Assembly: GCF_004770155.1 (NCBI RefSeq)
Contig: NZ_RQFA01000010.1
Location: 191,523-255,522, forward strand
Direction: 5' to 3'
Length of the DNA: 64,000 bases
From: Leptospira gomenensis
Lineage (GTDB): Bacteria; Spirochaetota; Leptospiria; Leptospirales; Leptospiraceae
The notes beneath the pieces were generated by a model. That model was not told where the DNA came from. It saw nothing but the letters and a program-made list of their open reading frames with translations, and did not search any database. A program made the translations under genes and the position numbers. Below are positions 25,383-35,410 of the stretch, piece after piece; within the stretch, counting starts at the first letter, position 1; every line of letters begins with the position of its first letter.

Positions 25383-28300
25383 ATGGTTTTTTTTGAGAGA
25401 AAAAAAAGAAATCCGTGTCGAATGTTTTACGCAATCTTCTGGTATTCTTTCCCACTTTTTTTATTCTCCTCCTGCGCCGCGTGGCCCGTTTTTACGGGCG
25501 CTGCCGGATTGACCGCGGGTAAACAGGGGGCAGGGGTCGGCGACGCCTTGTTATTGTTTTTTTTGGGCGGTTCTAATCAGGCGGAATTGGACAGAGTTGA
25601 AATTTCCGCCCCCGCGGACAGCTTTGCGCGAGGAACGACTCTCGATTTGAGAGCCACCGCGGTTTATTCGGACGATACCCACAAGGATATCACCTCGGAA
25701 GCGTCTTGGTCTTCCGAGGATCAAAACATTCTCCGGGTGGTTACACACGCGCAAGTGAAAGGTATGAATTTGGGCTCCGGCAGCGTCGGCGTCTCGTTCG
25801 AATCCAAAAACGCTGAAGCTACGTTAACCGTCACCGCGGCTACACTTGCCGAATTATCGATTACCTGTATCAATCAAGGAACGCTTTTGCCGGCGGGAAC
25901 CGATAGACAATGTTCGTTGGAAGGGATTTTTTCGGACGGATCCGTTCAGGTTCTTACGAACGATCCGGATACGGTTTGGAATACGACTCAGATCTCCGTC
26001 GTCTCCATCGATTCGAACGGTTTGGCGAACGGGGTCGCTCCGGGGACGGCCAATATTACGGCTTCTTATCAAGGTAAAAACGCAAGTCTGGGAATTTCCG
26101 TCAGCGCGGCAACACTTTCCTCCATCGAAGTGATTCCGGTCAACGGTTCGTTTCCTTTGGGTAAAACCCAACAATACTCCGCGACAGGCGTTTATAGCGA
26201 TCAAGGAACTCAAGACATTACGTCACAGGTTTCCTGGGCTTCTTTGAATACCGGAGTTGCTACGGTTTCAAATACGGCCGGCTCCAAAGGTTTCGTTTCC
26301 ACACAAGGCACGGGGAACGCTACGATTACGGCCACGTTAGGCGCGATTAACGGACAATCTACGTTAACCGTTACATCGGCGATTCTAACGAGCATCTCGA
26401 TCACGCCGGCCAACCCGCGCGTTGTTATAGGCAGGAATTTTAATTTAACTGCGACCGGTGTTTTTTCGGACGGAACCGTTGCAGATATCACTCATCAAGT
26501 CACTTGGTCCAGCCTTGTGCCTTCGGTCGCGACCGTGGATAACTCCGGCGGTTCGGAGGGGAAAGTCGAAGGAGTGGCTGCAGGTTCGACCGATATCACC
26601 GCGGGAATCGGAGGTGTTGATTCGACCGTCGTTCTTCAAGTGACCGACGCGGTTCTGGATTCCATTCAAGTGATCGCGGATCAGACTTCGATCGCGAGAG
26701 GAACATCCACGTTTTTGGTCGCCATCGGCGTTTATTCGGATGGGACTTCGCAAAACATCAGCGATCAGGTCGCGTGGTCTTCCTCGAATTCCTCCGTTCT
26801 TCAAATCGCGAATCTTACTTCCGTTCCGAAGCGGGAAATCCAATCACCCGTTAACGGTTCGCTCGGTACTGCGAGAATTACGGCGGCTTTGGAAGCCGTG
26901 GACTACTTCGTGGAAGTCTCCGTAACCTCGGCCGCGTTAGTCGCCATTGAGGTTTCACCTACGAATCCTTCCGTTTCCGTAGGTCTCACGAAATCCTTCG
27001 TCGCAACGGGAATTTATTCGGATGCGAGTACGCAGGACCTTACCTCCCAAGTTACCTGGAGTTCCTCCGATACGGCTAAGGCGACGATTTCCAATTCGAA
27101 CGGACACAGAGGTCATGCGACCGGTATCGCGATTGGAAACACGGACATCGTCGCGACCTTAGGATCAATTTCGTCTAACGCGTCAATCTTGTCGATCACG
27201 GGCGCCACGCTAAATTCGATAGACATCACCCCCGCTTTACCCAACATCGCCGTCGGCAGAAACATCGGTTTGACCGCTATGGGAACGTATTCCGACGGAA
27301 GCGTTTCGGATTTGACCACCTCCGTCGCTTGGACGAGCGACGATACTTCGATCGCGTCCGTGGACAACACGATCGGTCGGCAAGGTTTAACATCCGGTAT
27401 TTCCCAGGGGATAGTTCCGATACGTGCCTCCCTAGGCGGGGTGAACGGTTCGATTTCGCTTAACGTGACTGCGGCCGTTCTGGATTCGATCCAGGTTACT
27501 TTGGAGACCACGACGATCGCCAAAGGAACGTCTACACGCGCGGAAGCGAGAGGAATCTTTTCGGACGGAAGCAATCTAAACCTCTCCGATCAGGTCCTCT
27601 GGTCCAGTTCCAGCGACTCGGTCGTTCAAATCGGGGTTTTGGACTCGGGTCCGAATCGGATGATCCTTCTTAACTCTCCTTCGAACGGGCACGTCGGTGT
27701 TGCGAGAATCACGGCCTCTCTTTCTTCCGTAAGCGGTTTCGCCGATTTGACGGTCACTTCGCCTACGTTAGTCTCTCTTCAGGTGGATCCGTCTCATCGT
27801 TCCGTTTCCAACGGCTTGTCTCAGAATTTCACCGCGACAGGAATTTATACGGACGGAAGTTCGCAGAATCTGACGACGCAGGTCGTTTGGGCATCCTCGA
27901 ACACTTCTGTGGCCGCGATCGATAACGCGTCCGGAAACCAAGGGAAAGTGACGACCTTACAACCGGGAGCCGTGAACATCACCGCAAGTTTCGGCACGGT
28001 CGTTTCGGATCCGAGTATTTTGACGGTGACCGCGGCTGCGTTAACCGAAATTTCGATCGCACCGACTCCTTCGCTTAACATCGCCAAAGGTTTGTCCAGT
28101 AATTTCACTGCGACCGGGTATTACACGGACGGAACTTCCGAAAATTTGACATCGCAGGTCGTCTGGATTTCCTCGGACACTTCGGTGGCGACGGCGAGTA
28201 ACGCGTCCGGGATGAACGGCAAGGTGACCGCCGTTCAAAACGGAACGGCGCAGATTTCCGCGTCTTGGGGCGGGATTCAAAGTCCGAACACCGCTGTTAC

Positions 28301-31214
28301 CGTAAGCGCAGCGGTTCTCGATTCGATCGAAATCTCTCCTGCGAATTTCAGCATGGCGAAAGGGAATACGAAACGTTTTACCGCGACCGGTATCTATTCC
28401 GATACGACCACGTTGGATCTTACGACACAGGTTACTTGGACTTCGAACGACACTTCCAAAGCTACGATCAGCAACGCGTCCGGAACGGAGGGATACGCGA
28501 CGGGTATGGGCACCGGAGCCGTGACCGTCACTGCTACGTTAGGCGGAACATCGGGATCGACAGTTCTTACGATCACGTCCGCGGTTCTGGTTTCCCTATC
28601 CGTCGGACCTACCAATCCGTTCGTTTACACTTCCCAGACCAGGGATTTTATCGCGACGGGAACATACTCGGACGGTTCGTTGCAGAATTTGACGACCCAG
28701 GTTACTTGGACTTCGAACGACAGTTCCAAAGCGACCGTAAGCAACGCGAACGGAACGGAAGGAAGGGCGACCGGAATATCCGCAGGAAACGTTTCGATCA
28801 CGGCCGCTTTGGGATCGATCAGCGGTAACACCGATTTAACGGTAGTTTTCCTGGATTCTACTCCTCCTACGGTCGTGAACGTTATGCCACTGACTCCGAC
28901 CACGATTCGTGTTACGTATTCGGAAGCGATGAACGAAACACAAGCCAAAAACGCGGCCAATTATAAACTCGCGTTGACGGCCGGTTTGACGGGTTCGTGT
29001 TCGGATAACACCAATTTTACGACAAGCGTTTCCGTGATCGCCGTTTCGTCCGTCAGCGGAAGCGGTTCGGTTTACGTTCTTACTCTGGGATCGGCACAAA
29101 CGTCTAACGCCGGTTATACGCTTCTCGTCGATAAATCGGGAGTTGCGGATCTTTCGACGGCTCCTAACTCCTTGGATTGCGCCAACTACGGCGATTTCCT
29201 CGGACAAGAACAGATCAAAGTCGTTTCGGCTTATTGTGCGACTTCCAATTCGTTCGTTCTTAATTTTTCAAAGGCCCCGAAGACGGGAAACAACACCGTA
29301 GGCTCGGCGGAATGCGCGGGTTCCACCGAATGCGGATATCGTTATCGACTGACCGGAGCGAGCGATTTAGGTGCGATCACGAGCGCGAAAATTTTGGACG
29401 GAATCGTATGTAACGGAGCCGGGGCAGACTCCGCTAAAGTCTGTGTGGTCCACAATCTGGTGCAGACCGGCGCACAATATTCGATTTCGATCGCCAACGC
29501 GACCGACGGAGACGGATTCGACAATTCGAGTTGGGGATCGATACGCGATTCCTTGGATACGGAGAATCTTCAATCTTCTCCGAGAGACCGCGCTTCCTTT
29601 TTGGGATGCGGCACTTCGCCGGTAAATTTCTCGGACGGTCCGATATCGATTGATTCGAACGCGTCCACGTTCGGTTATCTCGCGGATTTTAAATCCAAAA
29701 TCTATTCGGGTCCGAGTAACACCGGAAACGGGGCCCTTCGATTCAACTACGACGGAAGTTCGCCCGAGTCGATCCAATTCGCATTCGAAAAAGATAATAT
29801 TTCTCAGGACGGAGATGCGACTAACGTGAGTTCTAATACCGCCGTCACGCGCGAAAATTCGATCGTCGTTCCTCCTTATCCTACGATAGGACGTTCCGGT
29901 TGTACGGCCAATAACGCGACCTTGGCCTCCGGTTGCGGACCGGACAACGAAAGCGGAAGGGGAGTTTTTTCCACCGGGAGTCTCGGCGGCGATCCGTATC
30001 TTTTTCTCGCGGGCGCTAAGACTGTCCCGAACGGTTTCGGAGAATATCTTTTCGATTATCTTTATTATTCCTCGGATCCTTCTTCCAACGTGAACTTCAA
30101 ATACGTCGATCTCGGATCGATCACGGGTTCTTTGACCGCGGGGACTTCTTCTCTCGTCGTGTTGAACGATCGTGTGTTCGCCGGATTCGCAAAATCGAGC
30201 AACGACGGCATAGGACTTTTCGGGGGATTGAACGCGCCCGACTTCGGGTTCGTTACGTTCAACGTTTCGGACGCGGCTCTCGGCTTCTGCACTGCCGGTT
30301 CCAACTGCGACGCGTTCGACGGAAGTAAAGGAAGAAGAATCAGAATCGATTTTCTTCCTTATTTCGGAGGGCCTTCCACGGGAATACTCGGAGCCAACAA
30401 CAATTCCCATCCGAATTGGGCCTATTATATCGGTGTGGATTCGTTGTTCACGTTTAAAAATCGGATCTACGCCGCCAACGGAGGATTACACGCCGTCGGT
30501 CACAACGGTTCGATCATACGTTCCACAAGCGCCGATCCTACGACGGCTTGTTCAGGAGCGAACACTTGCGCGGCATGGACCGAAATCGGACCGAGGAACA
30601 ATTCGAAGTGGCACAACAGTCCGACGAACAACTTCTTCTCTCTGGAATTGAATAAGTTCTACGATCTGATTCCCGGAGATCGCGCGTTCGCGCAGTTCGC
30701 CGAATTCAACGGAAATTTATACGTTACGCGAAACGTCTGCGTACAAAGTTCCCAGGCTTCGGGAATCCGGAGCGCGCCCGGTAACGTTACGGGATGTACG
30801 GACGGAACGAACACGAACCGGAGGGCACAACTCTGGAAATGCGATCCTACAATTTCGTCTAACGCGACAGAATGCGACGCGTTGGATTGGTCGGTAGTGG
30901 GGGACGACGGGGGAGGAATTACGAACATGGGAGATTCCACGAATCGAACGATCACGATGGTGGTAAAAAACGGTTCGTATCTTTATATCGGATACGATCA
31001 TCCCGCCGGAATCCGGATCTACAGAACCAACGCGGTTAATCCCGGTTCTTCCTCTTCTTCCTGGACGCAGGTCGCGGGCAACGGACTCACCGACGCGACG
31101 AACATACAACAGATTTTCTCCGCGGTTTCGGTTCCTTCGGGAGGGATTCATTATCTCTACGTGAGTGCGGGAAAAAACGGAGTTCCGGTTCGGACCTATA
31201 GACAGCAAAACTAA
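25383..31214 (+). CDS. ligB: LigB-like immunoglobulin-repeat surface lipoprotein
   Basis: 1943 residues; LigB proteins are about 1890. Signal peptide with probable lipidated C31 (LFLFSSCAAWP), then AAGLTAGK and LLLFFLGGSN, matching the LigB N-terminus. Twelve tandem bacterial Ig-like (Big_2) repeats of about 90 residues span about 70-1160, each with the pattern ATG-x-YSDG...DLTTQVTW-SS-D...ATV. An SbsA-like domain (PPTVVNVMPLTPTTIRVTYS, about 1165-1270) and a long non-repeated C-terminal region (to 1943) follow, again as in LigB. Lig proteins bind fibronectin, fibrinogen and complement regulators on the cell surface and mark pathogenic Leptospira. The gene is intact. Two small lipoprotein genes follow closely. 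Confidence 0.92.
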   Translation: MVFFERKKRNPCRMFYAIFWYSFPLFLFSSCAAWPVFTGAAGLTAGKQGAGVGDALLLFFLGGSNQAELDRVEISAPADSFARGTTLDLRATAVYSDDTHKDITSEASWSSEDQNILRVVTHAQVKGMNLGSGSVGVSFESKNAEATLTVTAATLAELSITCINQGTLLPAGTDRQCSLEGIFSDGSVQVLTNDPDTVWNTTQISVVSIDSNGLANGVAPGTANITASYQGKNASLGISVSAATLSSIEVIPVNGSFPLGKTQQYSATGVYSDQGTQDITSQVSWASLNTGVATVSNTAGSKGFVSTQGTGNATITATLGAINGQSTLTVTSAILTSISITPANPRVVIGRNFNLTATGVFSDGTVADITHQVTWSSLVPSVATVDNSGGSEGKVEGVAAGSTDITAGIGGVDSTVVLQVTDAVLDSIQVIADQTSIARGTSTFLVAIGVYSDGTSQNISDQVAWSSSNSSVLQIANLTSVPKREIQSPVNGSLGTARITAALEAVDYFVEVSVTSAALVAIEVSPTNPSVSVGLTKSFVATGIYSDASTQDLTSQVTWSSSDTAKATISNSNGHRGHATGIAIGNTDIVATLGSISSNASILSITGATLNSIDITPALPNIAVGRNIGLTAMGTYSDGSVSDLTTSVAWTSDDTSIASVDNTIGRQGLTSGISQGIVPIRASLGGVNGSISLNVTAAVLDSIQVTLETTTIAKGTSTRAEARGIFSDGSNLNLSDQVLWSSSSDSVVQIGVLDSGPNRMILLNSPSNGHVGVARITASLSSVSGFADLTVTSPTLVSLQVDPSHRSVSNGLSQNFTATGIYTDGSSQNLTTQVVWASSNTSVAAIDNASGNQGKVTTLQPGAVNITASFGTVVSDPSILTVTAAALTEISIAPTPSLNIAKGLSSNFTATGYYTDGTSENLTSQVVWISSDTSVATASNASGMNGKVTAVQNGTAQISASWGGIQSPNTAVTVSAAVLDSIEISPANFSMAKGNTKRFTATGIYSDTTTLDLTTQVTWTSNDTSKATISNASGTEGYATGMGTGAVTVTATLGGTSGSTVLTITSAVLVSLSVGPTNPFVYTSQTRDFIATGTYSDGSLQNLTTQVTWTSNDSSKATVSNANGTEGRATGISAGNVSITAALGSISGNTDLTVVFLDSTPPTVVNVMPLTPTTIRVTYSEAMNETQAKNAANYKLALTAGLTGSCSDNTNFTTSVSVIAVSSVSGSGSVYVLTLGSAQTSNAGYTLLVDKSGVADLSTAPNSLDCANYGDFLGQEQIKVVSAYCATSNSFVLNFSKAPKTGNNTVGSAECAGSTECGYRYRLTGASDLGAITSAKILDGIVCNGAGADSAKVCVVHNLVQTGAQYSISIANATDGDGFDNSSWGSIRDSLDTENLQSSPRDRASFLGCGTSPVNFSDGPISIDSNASTFGYLADFKSKIYSGPSNTGNGALRFNYDGSSPESIQFAFEKDNISQDGDATNVSSNTAVTRENSIVVPPYPTIGRSGCTANNATLASGCGPDNESGRGVFSTGSLGGDPYLFLAGAKTVPNGFGEYLFDYLYYSSDPSSNVNFKYVDLGSITGSLTAGTSSLVVLNDRVFAGFAKSSNDGIGLFGGLNAPDFGFVTFNVSDAALGFCTAGSNCDAFDGSKGRRIRIDFLPYFGGPSTGILGANNNSHPNWAYYIGVDSLFTFKNRIYAANGGLHAVGHNGSIIRSTSADPTTACSGANTCAAWTEIGPRNNSKWHNSPTNNFFSLELNKFYDLIPGDRAFAQFAEFNGNLYVTRNVCVQSSQASGIRSAPGNVTGCTDGTNTNRRAQLWKCDPTISSNATECDALDWSVVGDDGGGITNMGDSTNRTITMVVKNGSYLYIGYDHPAGIRIYRTNAVNPGSSSSSWTQVAGNGLTDATNIQQIFSAVSVPSGGIHYLYVSAGKNGVPVRTYRQQN

Positions 31215-31225
31215 TAAGATTAAAA

Positions 31226-31675
31226 ATGAAGAATATAAGAAAAACAAATAGTTTTAAACTAGAGTTCCGATTCCCTTTCGAGACCCAAGGTCTGGGTTTG
31301 TATCAATGTCTGATCCGTATATTCGTGTTGTCCGCTTTCTGCATCTTCTTCTTCGAGGAATGTAGACACGCCTGGGTCCGGTTTCCACAGAATCCTCCGC
31401 AAGCCTGTCGGATTTATCAACAATCCAACGAATGCAAACGCGCATTGGAAGAGCAGAAATCTAAACAGGGAGAACTCGGAAAAATCCATACGATCCGTCA
31501 GAAATATTATTTTTTCGGATTGTATCCGAAGGAACAGATCGTGGACGCTTCCAAGTTTTGTCCGGAAGGACCTAAATCCGCGCATCAGTTCACTTCGTTT
31601 TGGGACGCGTTGTGGGAACAGGTTACTTTCACCGTTTATTCTCCGCAAACTTTGGAGTTGGAATGTTATCCGTAA
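31226..31675 (+). CDS. Bor/TRL-like small lipoprotein 1
   Basis: 149 residues. A basic N-terminus and hydrophobic stretch (LIRIFVLSAFCIFFFEEC) suggest export, with a poor lipobox before the Cys. The C-terminal half has YYFFGLYPKEQIVDASKFCPEG and FTSFWDALWEQVTFTVYSPQTLELEC, a pattern typical of Bor/TRL-like lipoproteins (x-x-FGL-x-P, Asp, Cys, then a C-terminal Tyr-x-Pro...Cys). It starts 11 bases after ligB and overlaps the next gene, so the three are probably co-transcribed. Function unknown; Bor relatives are serum-resistance-type lipoproteins. Confidence 0.75.
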   Translation: MKNIRKTNSFKLEFRFPFETQGLGLYQCLIRIFVLSAFCIFFFEECRHAWVRFPQNPPQACRIYQQSNECKRALEEQKSKQGELGKIHTIRQKYYFFGLYPKEQIVDASKFCPEGPKSAHQFTSFWDALWEQVTFTVYSPQTLELECYP

Positions 31676-32226
31676 ATCGGATTCCGATCCGATTCTTCGT
31701 TTGCGCGTTCGAGTTTTCGTGTGCGATACTGCTCGTATACGGATGTCATTCGACCGTGATCGTACATAAGGAAACCGTAAAGCCGCTTTCGGGTTCGCAC
31801 GCTCCTACGGCTCCGGATCGACGGGCGGTCCAAGCCAATACTTTGTTCGGAATTTATTCCTTATCCGACAGCGAGATGGCTTCTTGTCAGGATCTTCCCG
31901 GAGAAGTGAAGATGTTCCGTACGATTCGGGATTCTCTCGTCCACTTTATGATCGGACCGTTTTACACTACGAAAACCGTAGAAGTGTATTGTGCTCCGGG
32001 CAAAAAGAAGGAAGAGAAGGAAGACAAAACGATCGAATCCAAAACGACTCAGAAAGAGGAGTCGCCGCAAAATCCTCAACCCGAAACCGCGAACAAACGG
32101 AACGAAGAAAAGGAGAAATCGGATTCTCAGGAAAACAAGGATTCGGGAAAGGACGGAAAGGAATCGAAGGACAAATCGAAGTCGAGAAAAAAACAGGGGG
32201 ACTATATCTTCGATTCGCAATTTTAA
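31663..32226 (+). CDS. Bor/TRL-like small lipoprotein 2 with charged tail
   Basis: 187 residues from ATG 31663 (good GGAG spacing), overlapping the preceding gene by 13 bases. Signal segment ending CAILLVYGCHS (probable lipidated Cys), a Bor/TRL-like middle (LFGIYSLSDSEMASCQ ... FMIGPFYTTKTVEVYC) paralogous to the previous gene, and a very charged Lys/Glu tail of about 65 residues rich in KEEKEDK-type repeats. The tail is probably disordered. Same operon as ligB and lipoprotein 1 (inference). Confidence 0.75.
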   Translation: MLSVNRIPIRFFVCAFEFSCAILLVYGCHSTVIVHKETVKPLSGSHAPTAPDRRAVQANTLFGIYSLSDSEMASCQDLPGEVKMFRTIRDSLVHFMIGPFYTTKTVEVYCAPGKKKEEKEDKTIESKTTQKEESPQNPQPETANKRNEEKEKSDSQENKDSGKDGKESKDKSKSRKKQGDYIFDSQF

Positions 32227-32302
32227 ACCGAACTCGCAGCGAAAGAAGAATTGATTGCTTTTCGACGCGATCCGTGAGACTGGACATAACGAAGGTACGT
32301 AG

Positions 32303-33751
32303 TTGCTCGGAATATCGGTCATTCTCTATCTACTCGTAACGATCTTGATCGGAGCGATCGCGTCCCGATTCGTAAGCGATTCCAAAGACTACGTTTTGGC
32401 CGGGAGAAGGCTTCCTTTGTTTTTGGCTTCCTCCGCGTTGTTTGCGACGTGGTTCGGATCCGAGACGTTACTCGGAGCTTCTTCCCGATTCGTGGACGAA
32501 GGATTACTCGGAGTAATCGAGGATCCTTTCGGCGCGGCCCTATGTCTTTTTTTAGTCGGATTATTTTTCGCCAAACCCCTTTATCGGATGAACATCCTCA
32601 CCTTCGGAGATTTTTACAGGAATCGTTTCGGAAGAAGGGCGGAGGTCGTATCGAGTCTTTTTATGATACCGTCCTATTTCGGATGGATCGCGGCGCAGTT
32701 CGTCGCTTTGGGAATCATCTTACACTCGTTAACCGATCTTCCCGTTTCGACCGGAATATTATTGGGGGCCGGAGTCGTCGTGGTTTATACGACGATCGGA
32801 GGTATGTGGGCGATATCCTTGACGGATTTTTTACAGACGATCCTAATCGTATTAGGACTTGCTTATTTAGTCTGGGATTTGAGCGGAAAGGCCGGCGGAT
32901 TGGAAACGGTGCTCGCCGGTACCAAGCCGGGTTTTTTCCGATTCGTGCCCGAGTTGGAATTCAAAAGCGTTTTGGTTTATATCGCGGCGTGGATGACGAT
33001 CGGATTGGGATCCATTCCGCAACAGGATATCTTCCAAAGGGTGATGGCTTCCAAGTCGGAGAAGGTCGCGATTTATTCCTCCTTGTTGGGGGCGCTCTTT
33101 TATCTCAGCGTCGCGATGTTACCGCTGCTCGCCGTGTTGTGTGCAAGGAAAGTATATCCCGAAATCGCCGCCGAAGACGCGCAGATGATTCTGCCGAAAA
33201 CCGTTTTGACACACACGGGATTGTTTACTCAGGTTCTGTTTTTCGGAGCGTTGTTGTCCGCCGTGATGAGCACTGCGAGCGGAGCGATCCTCGCACCCGC
33301 GTCCGTGTTGGGGGAAAACGTGGTCCGTCCTTTCCTCAAAAATCCGGACGAAAAAAAGCTGCTGCGAATCCTAAGAATATCGGTGGTAGTAATCACGTTA
33401 GTCTCTCTTGCCATGGCGGTGACGAAAAGTAATATCTACGAACTTGTATCCCAAGCCTCCGCGCTCAGTCTTGTGTCCTTGTTCGTCCCGCTCGTCGCGG
33501 GATTATTCCGCAAACGGACGACGTCCACCGGAGCGGTCGCTTCCATGATCGTAGGATTTATCGTATGGCTTTTTTGGAATATTATAGAAATTGAAACTCC
33601 TGCCTCGATCTCGGGGTTGGCCGCTAGTTGGGTCGCGTTGTATTTCGGGGACGCGTTGGAAAAGAAAGGATACGGGTTCCCTACGGAAACACCCGCAGAA
33701 AACGGGCAACAAACCGCCCCCGCAACGTCGGATTCCGGATCTTCGGTTTAA
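32303..33751 (+). CDS. Sodium:solute symporter (SSS family)
   Basis: 482 residues, about 13 membrane helices. Family signatures include SDSKDYVLAGRRLPLFLASSALFATWFGSETLLGASSRFVDEGL near the start (about 24-67), YTTIGGMWAISLTDFLQTILI (about 158-178) and MSTASGAILAPASVLGENVV (about 321-340). The start is a TTG preceded by GAAGG; no better ATG lies in frame nearby. It would import an organic solute (proline, pantothenate, sugar or similar) with sodium; the substrate cannot be told. No operon partner is evident. Confidence 0.88.
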   Translation: MLGISVILYLLVTILIGAIASRFVSDSKDYVLAGRRLPLFLASSALFATWFGSETLLGASSRFVDEGLLGVIEDPFGAALCLFLVGLFFAKPLYRMNILTFGDFYRNRFGRRAEVVSSLFMIPSYFGWIAAQFVALGIILHSLTDLPVSTGILLGAGVVVVYTTIGGMWAISLTDFLQTILIVLGLAYLVWDLSGKAGGLETVLAGTKPGFFRFVPELEFKSVLVYIAAWMTIGLGSIPQQDIFQRVMASKSEKVAIYSSLLGALFYLSVAMLPLLAVLCARKVYPEIAAEDAQMILPKTVLTHTGLFTQVLFFGALLSAVMSTASGAILAPASVLGENVVRPFLKNPDEKKLLRILRISVVVITLVSLAMAVTKSNIYELVSQASALSLVSLFVPLVAGLFRKRTTSTGAVASMIVGFIVWLFWNIIEIETPASISGLAASWVALYFGDALEKKGYGFPTETPAENGQQTAPATSDSGSSV

Positions 33752-34095
33752 AAAAAACGGAACTTCCGAAAAATTGCGGGCGATTCGCTCACGAATCGAT
33801 TCGTGTATTAGGTTCGCGACCGCGCTTTACGCTCCAATTCCTCCGGAATTTCCGCTGCAATCGCTATCGCATTCGATCATCGATGTCCGCCGAGCGATCG
33901 TCCGAATTTCTTTCGTCCAACTCCGCGGTTAAAAACTCAGAAGAAACAACGAAGGGAAAGGCAACGAAAACGAACGGAGTTCTTTACGGCGATTCGGGGT
34001 TATCTAAAACGAAGAAGGAAAATAAATTCTTTTCCTTCGAAAGAGAACGATTCAAGAATGGTAAAAAAGGGATTGATCCCGATTCGGAGAATACA

Positions 34096-35100
34096 ATGCC
34101 CCCTGTCATAGACGATTCGACGGCCTATCGAAGAACACAAGAAACGCAGTCCAAACTCGGAGGCGCCTTCCAAGGTCTTTGGCTTGAAAACGAAATTTGT
34201 TTTGCGATCGCGGGCGGGGGATGTAAGGCCTTTTACGGACTCGGCTTCGGGCACGAAATGAAATCCTGGGGATTGAAGTTCCGGGAGGTTTCCGGAGTTT
34301 CTGCGGGTGCGGCGATGGTTCTTTGTCTGTTGTGCGGCGACGAGGAAGAATGTGTCTCCTTCTTCGAAAACATCGTCCGCAAAAATCCGGCCAATTTCTA
34401 TCTAAGCCGTCTTTTCAAAGGAGAACGCGCTTTCCCCCACGAGGAAATGTACCGAAAGACAATACGTTTCGGAATGGATTTTCGCAAGATCGTAGAATCG
34501 GGAACGAAGGTGTTCATTCACACGTTACGCGCCATTCCTAGGGAAAATTCCTTGAAGAATAAATTCCGTTTGGCGAGGTTGATCGCGGAAACGGCGAAGG
34601 CTTTTCTGGAAGACGAAAGGGATCGTCTGAGGGGATTGAACACGGAACGTATGCAAAGAGTACTCAGAAATTGGAATATGAAAGAAGTCTTATTTACGGA
34701 AAAAGATTTCGAAAACTCCGATATCGTGGAACAAATCATACTCAACTCCTCCTCGGTCCCTCCCGTCGTGTCCGTGCAAAGTTTAGGGGAGGAATACTAT
34801 TTGGACGGGGGTTTGACCAATAACCTTTTGTTGGAGGCGTTTCCCCCGGATCGAAAAACGATCGGAATCTACTACGAAAACACGACCGTCGTGGGTAAGG
34901 ATCCAAAATTATTGGAACGATGTTATCTTCAAATGCCTTCCGAACCGTTGCCGATCACTTCCTTCGATTACACCGATCCGGTCGGGGTGCGTCGCGCCTA
35001 CGAACTCGGAAAACAGGACGCTCGCATCCACAAGGAGAAAATCTTCGAATATCTCAAACGCGATTGGGCCAAAGCTGTCTCTTCGTTTCGACAGAAATAA
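34096..35100 (+). CDS. Patatin-like phospholipase
   Basis: 334 residues from ATG 34096, preceded by CGGAGA; an in-frame ATG at 33883 would add 71 residues without family features. Motifs of bacterial patatins are all present: oxyanion loop GGGCKAFYGLGF, nucleophile elbow GVSAG, and the catalytic Asp in DGGLTNN (about 238-244). Enzymes of this family are Ser-Asp dyad lipid acyl hydrolases. No signal peptide is seen, so it is probably cytoplasmic or membrane-associated. It is the last core-type gene before the recombinase. Confidence 0.88.
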   Translation: MPPVIDDSTAYRRTQETQSKLGGAFQGLWLENEICFAIAGGGCKAFYGLGFGHEMKSWGLKFREVSGVSAGAAMVLCLLCGDEEECVSFFENIVRKNPANFYLSRLFKGERAFPHEEMYRKTIRFGMDFRKIVESGTKVFIHTLRAIPRENSLKNKFRLARLIAETAKAFLEDERDRLRGLNTERMQRVLRNWNMKEVLFTEKDFENSDIVEQIILNSSSVPPVVSVQSLGEEYYLDGGLTNNLLLEAFPPDRKTIGIYYENTTVVGKDPKLLERCYLQMPSEPLPITSFDYTDPVGVRRAYELGKQDARIHKEKIFEYLKRDWAKAVSSFRQK

Positions 35101-35410
35101 ATTATTTCCTTTTTTTATTTCCCTTCTTCTTTCTAACTCCAGCGTTTCTCCGAAAAAACACGGAAACGTCATGCCTTATTTTTCGTATGCGACTTCGTTC
35201 GCAGAAATTCCGTTCTAAAGAAACAAAGGCGATGAAAGTAGTATATTTATGAAAAAAGGAAAAAAAGAATGGTAAAATGACGGGAAATTCCTTGACGTAT
35301 ACTACCTGGCGTTGCGTTTTTTAAACCCGATGGGACTTATGGGGCGAAGCTATAGATAACCCCTATCGAATTTTACTATACATTTATTTAGTATTTCTTA
35401 TTCTTTCCCT
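35101..35410. other. Gap upstream of the integrase
   Basis: 310 bases without a gene. It contains TTGACG (near 35292) and AT-rich stretches such as TTTACTATACATTTATTTAGTATT before the integrase ATG; a promoter is likely but a clear -35/-10 pair and a LexA box were not found. Confidence 0.4.

Noticed and set aside
26210..31247. Long minus-strand frames across ligB
   Set aside because: They are shadows of the repetitive, GC-biased Ig-like repeats and have no family features or start signals.
33628..34095. Long N-terminal extension of the patatin-like protein
   Set aside because: It overlaps the symporter gene in another frame and lacks patatin features; the ATG at 34096 has a better ribosome binding site. 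An intermediate start at 33883 cannot be fully excluded.
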